This document shows, one piece after another, positions 1 to 5,414 of a DNA stretch of 6,652 nt (position 1 is the stretch's first letter; every line of letters begins with the position of its first letter). The notes beneath the pieces are model-generated. The model saw nothing but the letters and a program-made list of their open reading frames with translations, made no database searches and was not told the DNA's origin. A program made the translations under genes and the position numbers. The DNA is from Bacteroidota bacterium (GTDB lineage Bacteria > Bacteroidota > Ignavibacteria > UBA10030 > UBA8401): assembly GCA_025355705.1 (NCBI GenBank), contig JANXZD010000465.1, positions 1 through 6,652 of the forward strand, read 5' to 3'.

Positions 1-2
1 AT

Positions 3-1124
3 AATTTCCGAGGGAATAATCAATTCGCTTCTAAAATACTTGAGATGCCTTCTGGTAAACTTTCGTCTCGTCGTTATTTCTATTTCATACCATCTTCTGG
101 ATCACCGCAAAAGTTAGTTCATAGCATCGAACAGTATGATCTTGACCATTTACCGGGACAAAAGACGATATACAATCAGTGGAAAACATTGCACGAAGGA
201 TTAGGAAAACTTCTTTCAGGATCAAAGAATATCTGTATGGAGTATTCTCCGAATAATGACATTCCATATTTATCCAAAGTTGATGCTGGTACGCTTGAAT
301 TTATCCGAACGTTCGGTGTAAATATCGGTTCTTCGGGAGATATTGTTCAATATTTTGAGGCGCGATGGAACGAAGAACAGTATAATGATGCACAGGATGC
401 CGCAAATATATTATTAAGAACGATCGATAAAGCATTCAAATTTATTGGTGAGAACTTAAGAAATAAAAAGAAAGTTACGGAATATGATGTTCAACAATTG
501 ATTATGGATGAATTTGAAAAGCATAATCTCACAACGTATGCACCTGCTAATTGTTCAGTAAACGGAAATGGTGCAAATCCTCATTATGATCCCAGCGCAG
601 AACAATCTTCTGAGATTAAAAAGGGAGATTATGTTCTTATTGATTGGTGGGCGAAAAAGAAAAAACCAGGTGCAGTCTATGCAGATTTTACATGGGTTGG
701 TTATGCAGGAAAGGATATTCCAGAAAAATATCAAGAAGTATTTGATATTGTGAAAGGATCTCGGGATGCAGCTGTTGATTATCTTAAAAAAGAATTCGCT
801 GTTGGTCGAAAAGTGCGAGGATGTGATGTTGATGATGTAACTCGGAAATTCATTGAAGATCGAGGTTATGGTAAATACTTTGTCCATCGTACGGGACATA
901 ACATTGGGGAAGAGGTGCATGGTAATGGAGCGCATATCGATAATTTTGAAACGATGGATGTTCGAGAGATCATTCCGGAAACATGCTTTTCCATTGAACC
1001 CGGAATTTATTTGCCGGGAGAATTTGGGATACGATTAGAGATTGATGTTTATATCTCTAAAGACAAAGAAGTGATTTTACTTGGAGACAGATATCAAAAA
1101 GAGATTGTGACGATCAAATGTTAG
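3..1124 (+). CDS. M24-family metallopeptidase (Xaa-Pro aminopeptidase-like), 5'-truncated by window edge
   Basis: This is a creatinase/methionine-aminopeptidase-fold enzyme, probably a cytoplasmic dimetal aminopeptidase or dipeptidase acting on Xaa-Pro peptides; the exact substrate is not readable. Numbering is from the ATG at 45. The M24 metal ligands are all present: D200 (LIDWWA), D214 (YADFTW), H285 in HRTGHNIG, E318 (SIEPGIY) and E332 (RLEIDVY). H281 and H292 (EEVHGNG) fit the accessory histidines. Residues 1-110 form the N-terminal creatinase-like domain. The ATG at 45 is probably internal. The frame is open to the left edge, the codons from base 3 read NFRGNNQFASKILE, which looks like the conserved start of this family's N-domain, and no Shine-Dalgarno precedes base 45. 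The spacing between the two Asp ligands is 14 residues, against about 11 in classical aminopeptidase P, because of a Lys-rich insert (KKKKPG). The gene converges on argH. The family call is firm; the specificity is not. Confidence 0.88.
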   Translation, partial: NFRGNNQFASKILEMPSGKLSSRRYFYFIPSSGSPQKLVHSIEQYDLDHLPGQKTIYNQWKTLHEGLGKLLSGSKNICMEYSPNNDIPYLSKVDAGTLEFIRTFGVNIGSSGDIVQYFEARWNEEQYNDAQDAANILLRTIDKAFKFIGENLRNKKKVTEYDVQQLIMDEFEKHNLTTYAPANCSVNGNGANPHYDPSAEQSSEIKKGDYVLIDWWAKKKKPGAVYADFTWVGYAGKDIPEKYQEVFDIVKGSRDAAVDYLKKEFAVGRKVRGCDVDDVTRKFIEDRGYGKYFVHRTGHNIGEEVHGNGAHIDNFETMDVREIIPETCFSIEPGIYLPGEFGIRLEIDVYISKDKEVILLGDRYQKEIVTIKC

Positions 1125-1128
1125 TTTG

Positions 1129-1151
1129 AAAAATATTATGCAAAATATTTT
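1129..1151. terminator. Weak AT-only hairpin between convergent genes
   Basis: An 8-bp perfect stem, AAAATATT (1130-1137) and AATATTTT (1144-1151), encloses a 6-base loop five bases after the peptidase stop codon. Read on the minus strand it ends in a short U run, so it could weakly serve argH as well, although argH ends about 85 bases away. With no G-C pair in the stem it is not a convincing intrinsic terminator. It is simply the best candidate in the spacer. Confidence 0.25.
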
Positions 1152-1234
1152 GTTTGAAAACATCTTATCTATATACAAAACACCGCAGAAGTAAATACTT
1201 GAGCAGGGTCTCCTTTTTTATCTAAAGCTTTCTT

Positions 1235-2626
1235 CTATTTTCTAGTCTTCAATACTCTAGTCCAATAGACGATCTGTTTCTTGACTTCGTTTGGCGCTGT
1301 ACTTCCCGAAGATTTTTTATGTTCAATAGATTTATGCGGATCCAGCATCTCAAATACATCCTCTGAGAATTTGTGTGAGAATTTATGTAGTTCTTTTAAT
1401 GAAAGTTTAGACAGTGACGTTTGATGCTCAATGCAATATCCGACAATTTTTCCTGTGATAGAGTGTGCTTCTCTGAATGGAACGCCTTGTTGTACAAGAT
1501 AATCTGCAATTTCTGTCGCAGTCAGGAAATCGTTCTTTAATTCTTCTTCAAATCGCAGCTTATCAAATTTTGTATGAATGAACACATGTGTCATAATATA
1601 AACACATTCACGTGTCGTATTCACCGCATCGAATAGTGGCAGTTTATCTTCCTGCATATCGCGATTATAAGCAAGGGGAAGTCCCTTCATTAACGTAAGA
1701 ATGTTCATTAAATCGCCATATACTCGTCCGACTTTACCTCGAGTTAATTCAGCCATATCGGGATTCTTCTTTTGCGGCATAATGCTGCTTCCGGTTGTAT
1801 ATGCATCATCAATTTTTGCAAAATTAAATTCCTGCGATGTCCACAAGACGAGTTCTTCAGACATTCTGCTTAAGTGCATCATAATACCGCTGCAGACAGA
1901 AACAAATTCAATGATATAATCGCGGTCGGAAACTGCATCGATGCTATTTTCAAGAACACTGTCGAATCCCAATTTCTTTGCAACACTTAATCTATCGATC
2001 GGAAATGATGTTCCAGCCAGTGCGGCAGCACCAAGGGGAAGGCGGTTTACACGTTTATAACAATCACTAAGGCGTTCATAATCACGTTCTAACATTGAAA
2101 CATACGCAAGGATGTGATGTGAAAGGAAGATTGGTTGTGCGCGCTGTAAATGAGTATACCCCGGCATTATTGTTCCGAAATATTTTTCTGATTTATACAG
2201 GAGAACGCGCTGAAATTGCGCGATAAGTTTCTTTATTTCAGTAATGGCTGAACGGAGATATAGACGTTCATCGAGGGCAACTTGATCATTTCGGCTTCTT
2301 CCGGTGTGCAGTTTGCCCCCCATCGAGCCAACCTTTTGGATGAGTCGTTGTTCGATTGCCATATGGATATCTTCTTTATCCCATGAAAGATCGAGTTCAC
2401 CTGATTCAATTTCTAAAAGAATGTCCTTTAACGCTTTTCTAACTCGCCGCATTTCTTCGGAGCTGACAATTTTACACGCAGCAAGCATCTCAACGTGGGC
2501 AATGCTTCCTTGGATATCTTCTTGATATAATGTTTTATCATGATCGATTGAAGAGGAGAATCTAAGCGCTGATTCTGATAATGCTGTTTTGAATCTGCCG
2601 CCCCATAATGATTTTGATTGTGACAT
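1235..2626 (-). CDS. argH: Argininosuccinate lyase
   Basis: ArgH cleaves argininosuccinate to arginine and fumarate, the last step of arginine synthesis, as a cytoplasmic homotetramer. From the ATG at 2626 the protein is 463 residues, normal for the family. The N-terminus has the typical LWGGRF. HTGRSRNDQ lies at 107-115. The YTHLQRAQP segment carries the catalytic-site histidine H159. The fumarase/lyase-superfamily signature GSSIMPQKKNPD is at 279-290 and contains the catalytic serine S281. An in-frame TTG at 2638 would add four residues (MEQI), but GGAG at 2633-2636 lies six bases before the ATG and overlaps that TTG, so the ATG is preferred. The gene follows the double terminator of the ribosomal block and probably has its own promoter. 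No ARG box was recognised. Function is very secure. Confidence 0.96.
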   Translation of the reverse strand: MSQSKSLWGGRFKTALSESALRFSSSIDHDKTLYQEDIQGSIAHVEMLAACKIVSSEEMRRVRKALKDILLEIESGELDLSWDKEDIHMAIEQRLIQKVGSMGGKLHTGRSRNDQVALDERLYLRSAITEIKKLIAQFQRVLLYKSEKYFGTIMPGYTHLQRAQPIFLSHHILAYVSMLERDYERLSDCYKRVNRLPLGAAALAGTSFPIDRLSVAKKLGFDSVLENSIDAVSDRDYIIEFVSVCSGIMMHLSRMSEELVLWTSQEFNFAKIDDAYTTGSSIMPQKKNPDMAELTRGKVGRVYGDLMNILTLMKGLPLAYNRDMQEDKLPLFDAVNTTRECVYIMTHVFIHTKFDKLRFEEELKNDFLTATEIADYLVQQGVPFREAHSITGKIVGYCIEHQTSLSKLSLKELHKFSHKFSEDVFEMLDPHKSIEHKKSSGSTAPNEVKKQIVYWTRVLKTRK

Positions 2627-2678
2627 AATTTGCTCCAATTGGACTTCTACCCTTGCTCAGGACTAGAATCTTAAAATT

Positions 2679-2694
2679 GCCGTAGTCAAATATA
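2679..2694 (-). promoter_or_regulatory. Candidate argH promoter motif
   Basis: TATATTTG on the minus strand (2694 down to 2687) matches the Bacteroidota -7 form TAnnTTTG and would give an mRNA leader of roughly 50 bases before the ATG at 2626. The same bases can instead be read as a sigma70-like -35, TTGACT (2689-2684), followed after 16 bases by a poor -10, TCTAGT. No clear TTG box is found 19-21 bases upstream of TATATTTG, because the terminator U run occupies that space. It overlaps the end of the upstream terminator. A promoter is expected here, but the exact element is uncertain. Confidence 0.4.
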
Positions 2695-2722
2695 AAAAAA
2701 AACCCGACTGTATTAGTCAGGG
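2694..2722 (-). terminator. Rho-independent terminator (second of tandem pair)
   Basis: Read on the minus strand, CCTGACT (2721-2715) pairs with AGTCGGG (2709-2703) around a 5-base loop, followed directly by nine U residues (2702-2694). The only imperfect pair, 2705 with 2719, is C/A in plus-strand sense but a G-U wobble in minus-strand RNA, so the hairpin is best formed by transcripts of the ribosomal block. This is a textbook intrinsic terminator. It stops read-through into argH. Confidence 0.9.
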
Positions 2723-2742
2723 ATAATCAAATTTGACAAAAT

Positions 2743-2779
2743 ATAGCTGACTGTCACCTCTAAAGTGACAGTCAACTAT
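2743..2779 (-). terminator. Long hairpin terminator just after rplI (first of tandem pair)
   Basis: A 15-bp stem (2743-2757 with 2765-2779) and 7-base loop sit five bases beyond the rplI stop codon. The core is GACTGTCAC / GTGACAGTC. One pair, 2747 with 2775, is a C/A mismatch on the plus strand but a G-U wobble in minus-strand RNA. The run that follows in the transcript (UAUAUUUUG) is only moderately U-rich, so it may act as a 3'-end stabilising stem or partial terminator, backed up by the stronger one at 2694-2722. Confidence 0.8.
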
Positions 2780-2783
2780 TAAA

Positions 2784-3227
2784 TTACTCTCTCACAACCC
2801 ACACTTTCACTTTTGCAGAAACTTTTGAGTGCAGTTTAACCGGCACTTCAAAGATTCCAAGAGTTTTAATAGGTTCTTCGAGTTCGATAATACGCTTATC
2901 GATCGAATAACCTTTTTCTGTGAGTGATTCAGAGATCATTTGCGATGTAACTGCGCCGAAGAGTTTATCATCTTCACCGACTTTCATCGTAATCGTCAAT
3001 GAAACACTGCCGAGTTGGGCTGCAAGTTTTTCGGAATCTTGAACGACTTTTTCTTCTTTACGAGCGAGTTGTATCTTTTCTTGCTCAAGCGCTTTCAAGT
3101 TTCCATCGGTTGCGCGAAATGCAATACTTCTTGGGATCAAGAAATTTCGTGCGAAACCATTTTTCACTTCAACAACATCACCGATGTTGCCTAATTGACT
3201 GTAATTTTGACGTAAAATAACTTTCAT
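2784..3227 (-). CDS. rplI: 50S ribosomal protein bL9
   Basis: bL9 binds 23S rRNA near the base of the L1 stalk and helps keep reading frame and ribosome spacing. The 147-residue length is standard. Residues 1-50 form the rRNA-binding N-domain with the bL9 signature (GNIGDVVEVKNGFARNFLIP, 13-32). Residues about 41-75 are the charged connecting helix (ALEQEKIQLARKEEK). Residues 78-147 form the C-domain with GEDDKLFGAVT. The start is supported by AGAGGT about eight bases upstream of the ATG. It is the last gene of the block, 19 bases after rpsR, and is followed at once by two terminators. Nothing is odd in the protein. Confidence 0.97.
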   Translation of the reverse strand: MKVILRQNYSQLGNIGDVVEVKNGFARNFLIPRSIAFRATDGNLKALEQEKIQLARKEEKVVQDSEKLAAQLGSVSLTITMKVGEDDKLFGAVTSQMISESLTEKGYSIDKRIIELEEPIKTLGIFEVPVKLHSKVSAKVKVWVVRE

Positions 3228-3246
3228 ATTCTCAGACCTCTTTCAA

Positions 3247-3591
3247 TTACTTAATGGCTTCAGATGTGAACGGAAGCAACGCGATATGTCGTGCACGTTT
3301 AATTGCCTGCACGAGTTGACGTTGATATTTTGCACTTGTTCCGGTGATACGCTTTGGAATGATCTTACCTTGTTCATTGATGAACTTACGAAGCAATTTT
3401 TCATCTTTATAATCAATATAGATCGTTCCGGCCGCAGTAAATCGGCAGGCACGTTTTTTCTTTTGCTGATTATCTTTCTTGGTATCTCTGCGATTTCCAT
3501 CTCGTCCGCCTTTGCCGTCTCTGCTGTTATATCCGCCGCCATCGCGTCGGCTACCACCGCTGTTACCAAATGATGATTCTCGTTGTTTCAT
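3247..3591 (-). CDS. rpsR: 30S ribosomal protein bS18 with long Gly/Arg/Asp-rich N-terminal extension
   Basis: bS18 pairs with bS6 on the 30S platform. The conserved core starts near residue 46 (KKRACRF) and runs through YIDYKDEKLLRKF, GKIIPKRITGTSAKYQRQL and QAIKRARHIALLPF to residue 108. The total of 114 residues is well above the usual 75-90 because residues 9-45 form a tail rich in Gly, Arg, Asp, Lys and Asn with almost no hydrophobic residue. The start is fixed by elimination: between residue 1 and Ile57 there is no Met, Val, Leu or Ile codon, so no later start can keep the core. AAGGAG (3607-3602) lies inside the end of rpsF. The ATG overlaps the rpsF stop by one base (TAATG), pointing to translational coupling that would match bS6:bS18 stoichiometry. 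Only one cysteine (C49) is present, so no zinc site is indicated. Confidence 0.95.
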   Translation of the reverse strand: MKQRESSFGNSGGSRRDGGGYNSRDGKGGRDGNRRDTKKDNQQKKKRACRFTAAGTIYIDYKDEKLLRKFINEQGKIIPKRITGTSAKYQRQLVQAIKRARHIALLPFTSEAIK

Positions 3592-3980
3592 TAGACTGTC
3601 GCTCCTTTACTGGGTTCTTCAGCTGTGACAACAACGTCGCTGATAGGGGTTTTCTGACCGACTTCTTTTGCTTTCAATGCTTTCTTATTCAATTCAATTG
3701 TCATAAAACGAATGACATTTTCATTCAAGAGATATTGTCGTTCTAACTTTGCAACGATATCACCTGGTGCTTTGAATTCATAAAGAACATAGAAACCATT
3801 GTTCTTTTTTTTGATCGCATAAGCGAGTCGTCGACGTCCCCATTTTTCCAGGGCGCGCATTTCACCACCATTTTTCAGGATGAAATCTTTGATCTTTTCG
3901 ATCTCGGTTTCAACCTGAGCATCTTCAAGAGTGGCATTAATGATAATGACCGACTCATAGATCCTTGTTTGATATTGCAT
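3591..3980 (-). CDS. rpsF: 30S ribosomal protein bS6
   Basis: bS6 binds the 16S rRNA central domain together with bS18. The 129-residue protein has the ferredoxin-like bS6 fold: YESVIIINATLED (8-20), the helix EIEKIKDFI, then EKWGRRRLAYAIKKKNNGFYVLYEF (45-69), DIVAKLERQYLLNENVIRFM (74-93). Residues 100-129 are a polar tail of the kind that varies widely in the family. The start is set by a perfect AGGAGG (3994-3989) eight bases before the ATG, the strongest ribosome-binding site in the window. There is no ssb gene between rpsF and rpsR, unlike many bacteria; the two genes overlap by one base. An 80-base gap separates it from pth and holds a leader hairpin. Confidence 0.97.
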   Translation of the reverse strand: MQYQTRIYESVIIINATLEDAQVETEIEKIKDFILKNGGEMRALEKWGRRRLAYAIKKKNNGFYVLYEFKAPGDIVAKLERQYLLNENVIRFMTIELNKKALKAKEVGQKTPISDVVVTAEEPSKGATV

Positions 3981-4004
3981 TAAAAAATCCTCCTATGGAC
4001 TTTG

Positions 4005-4032
4005 ACCCCATCTCAGTAAATTTGGATGGAGT
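4005..4032 (-). promoter_or_regulatory. Leader hairpin upstream of rpsF
   Basis: In minus-strand RNA, ACUCCAUC (4032-4025) pairs with GAUGGGGU (4012-4005) around a 12-base loop, ending about 10 bases before the AGGAGG of rpsF. The only imperfect pair is a G-U wobble on the minus strand (C/A on the plus strand), which favours a role in the rpsF mRNA. There is no U run, so it is not a terminator. Known bS6:bS18 autoregulatory leaders carry a CCG in a bulge or loop; I do not see one in this loop. A control element for rpsF-rpsR is a reasonable guess only. Confidence 0.4.
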
Positions 4033-4060
4033 AGGTTATGTTTTCAGTTTTTTAAAAAAC

Positions 4061-4663
4061 TCATTCTGCATTTGCGGAAGTGAAAAAATTTCTATTATAT
4101 AAATTCATTGTCTTTTGAATTCCCGCCTCAACCCAGCTGGTGCACGCATTGTGTGTGTATGCAAGAAGTTGAGAAAGGAGTTTCTCTTCTTCTGTATCGA
4201 ATCGTGAAAGAACATATTCAACCATGGATCCGGTCGAATGTTCACTCGGCAATGTCTTTCCACCTACACCGATTCGTAATCGAGGAACCAGATCATTTTC
4301 CAAGTGATATATGATTGATGATAGTCCGTTATGACCACCATCGCTTCCTTTTGGTCGTAATCGTAATGTGCCGAATGGTATTTGGAAATCATCATATAAA
4401 ATAAGAAGGTCAGCAATCGGGATTTCATATTTTTGATGAATCTCACGAACCGCCGTGCCGCTGTTATTCATATATGTCTGTGGCATAACAAGTAAGAGAG
4501 AATCTTCCGCCAAAGAAGTTTGATAACATTCATACAATGAATTACCTTCAAAGTGTTTTGCTCTGAATTTGTCAATCAAAAATTCTATGGCAAGAAAACC
4601 AATGTTATGTCGTGTAAATTTATAACGATTTCCAGGGTTTCCTAATCCAACGATACATTTCAC
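4061..4663 (-). CDS. pth: Peptidyl-tRNA hydrolase
   Basis: Pth cuts the ester bond of peptidyl-tRNAs dropped from stalled ribosomes, freeing tRNA for reuse in the cytoplasm. The 200-residue length is normal. The family motifs are all present: GLGNPG with N9, TRHNIGF with catalytic H19, MPQTYMNNSG with N66, the YDDFQIPFG segment with D91, and GSDGGHNGLSSI with H111 and N112. The start codon is GTG. GGAG (4674-4671) lies seven bases upstream, and that site is inside a small hairpin with the start codon edge. The gene begins 35 bases after the rplY stop. The rplY-pth pair is a very common bacterial neighbourhood, both genes serving translation. Confidence 0.97.
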   Translation of the reverse strand: MKCIVGLGNPGNRYKFTRHNIGFLAIEFLIDKFRAKHFEGNSLYECYQTSLAEDSLLLVMPQTYMNNSGTAVREIHQKYEIPIADLLILYDDFQIPFGTLRLRPKGSDGGHNGLSSIIYHLENDLVPRLRIGVGGKTLPSEHSTGSMVEYVLSRFDTEEEKLLSQLLAYTHNACTSWVEAGIQKTMNLYNRNFFTSANAE

Positions 4664-4675
4664 GGAGCAACTCCG
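4663..4675 (-). promoter_or_regulatory. Hairpin sequestering the pth ribosome-binding site
   Basis: In minus-strand RNA, CGGAG (4675-4671) is exactly complementary to CUCCG (4667-4663) with a 3-base UUG loop. The 5' arm is the pth Shine-Dalgarno (GGAG) and the 3' arm reaches the first G of the GUG start codon. If formed, it would lower pth initiation relative to rplY. Stem pairing is seen directly; the effect is inferred. A 3-base loop is tight but allowed. Confidence 0.45.
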
Positions 4676-4698
4676 CTGTCAAAGAACAATTTTTAAAA

Positions 4699-5379
4699 TT
4701 ATTTTTTTGCTGGGGCAGTTTCACCCTCAACAGGTTTTTTGCCTTTTGCTATAACTTCAGGTTCAGCTGCAGTTGCTGCTATCGCTGCTGCTTCCGGTGT
4801 TACTCCAGGAACTGCAACTACTTCTTCTTTCACAACTGTCGGTGGAACAACAGCAACTACCGCACTTCCGGGGTTATCAAGGACACGAACATTCTCAATC
4901 TTAATATCGCGAACGTGAATGGAATCATTCATTCCGAGGTCAGAAACTTCCAGTACAATCTGTTCAGGAATGTATTTCGGTAAACACGAAACACGCACTT
5001 TGTGCATGATGTGTTGAACTGTTCCGCCATCTTTCACACCTTTAGGGCTGCCATTCAAAACAACTGGAACCTGAACAGTCAACTCTTCGTTTTCCTTTAC
5101 TCCTTGAAGATCAAAATGAACCGGACGATCAGTGATAGGGTCGAACTGTACATCGCGAAGAATGCAGGTCTTACTATCGCCGTTATCCAATTTTAAATTG
5201 ATAAGATGCGTATTGGTAGTGTAGATCAATGGCTTCATTGCAAGCGGTGTTGCAGTGATATTGATATTTGTTTCACCGTGAGCATAATACACCCCGGGAA
5301 TTTTATCTGTGGAACGAAGACGGTTCATTCTTTTACCGGTTTCATTTCGCACAACTGCGTTCAATACTACTTCTGACAT
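4699..5379 (-). CDS. rplY: 50S ribosomal protein bL25, CTC/TL5 long form
   Basis: bL25 binds 5S rRNA in the central protuberance of the large subunit; the long CTC form is associated with general stress in Bacillus. Residues 5-92 are the 5S-binding domain (RNETGKRMNRLR, KIPGVYYAHG, ILRDVQFDPITDRPVHFDL). Residues 95-178 are the beta-rich TL5/CTC C-domain (LTVQVPVVLNGSPKGVKDGG, then HKVRVSCLPKYIPE, HVRDIKI). Residues 181-226 form a low-complexity tail rich in Val, Ala, Glu and Pro ending in lysines, probably disordered. The ATG start has GAGGAG about eight bases upstream. The gene lies 35 bases after prs and 35 before pth, the prs-rplY-pth order seen in many bacteria including Bacillus. Confidence 0.96.
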   Translation of the reverse strand: MSEVVLNAVVRNETGKRMNRLRSTDKIPGVYYAHGETNINITATPLAMKPLIYTTNTHLINLKLDNGDSKTCILRDVQFDPITDRPVHFDLQGVKENEELTVQVPVVLNGSPKGVKDGGTVQHIMHKVRVSCLPKYIPEQIVLEVSDLGMNDSIHVRDIKIENVRVLDNPGSAVVAVVPPTVVKEEVVAVPGVTPEAAAIAATAAEPEVIAKGKKPVEGETAPAKK

Positions 5380-5414
5380 TGTTATTACTCCTCACTGAGA
5401 ACAAAATAAATATA

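Noticed and set aside
555..935. 126-codon minus-strand frame inside the M24 peptidase gene
   Set aside because: It lies opposite a conserved coding region with all catalytic residues; the predicted protein is rich in Ile/Phe/Ser as expected of an antisense shadow.
1124..1160. Direct repeat GTTTGAAAA at 1124-1132 and 1152-1160
   Set aside because: Only two 9-base copies in AT-rich spacer; no CRISPR-like periodicity and no sign of a mobile element.
1191..1202. Interrupted palindrome AAGTA-aa-TACTT in the convergent spacer
   Set aside because: Two-base spacer, AT-rich, and placed at the 3' ends of both genes, where an operator would have nothing to control.
2639..2783. Possible small RNA or riboswitch in the argH-rplI gap
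   Set aside because: The two strong hairpins are fully explained as terminators for the ribosomal block; the remaining ~55 bases are too short for a riboswitch and form no clear fold.
3243..3569. Second open minus-strand frame of 108 codons over rpsR, and a 95-codon plus-strand frame at 3286-3573
   Set aside because: Both are shadows of rpsR. They stay open because its Gly/Arg/Asp/Lys-rich codons lack stops in other frames; they have no family resemblance and no own ribosome-binding site.
4046..4061. Perfect 16-base palindrome AGTTTTTTAAAAAACT at the pth stop codon
   Set aside because: It is A/T runs with no separate loop and no following U run in the minus-strand transcript, so it is not a terminator. 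Such T/A runs are common by chance in AT-rich DNA.
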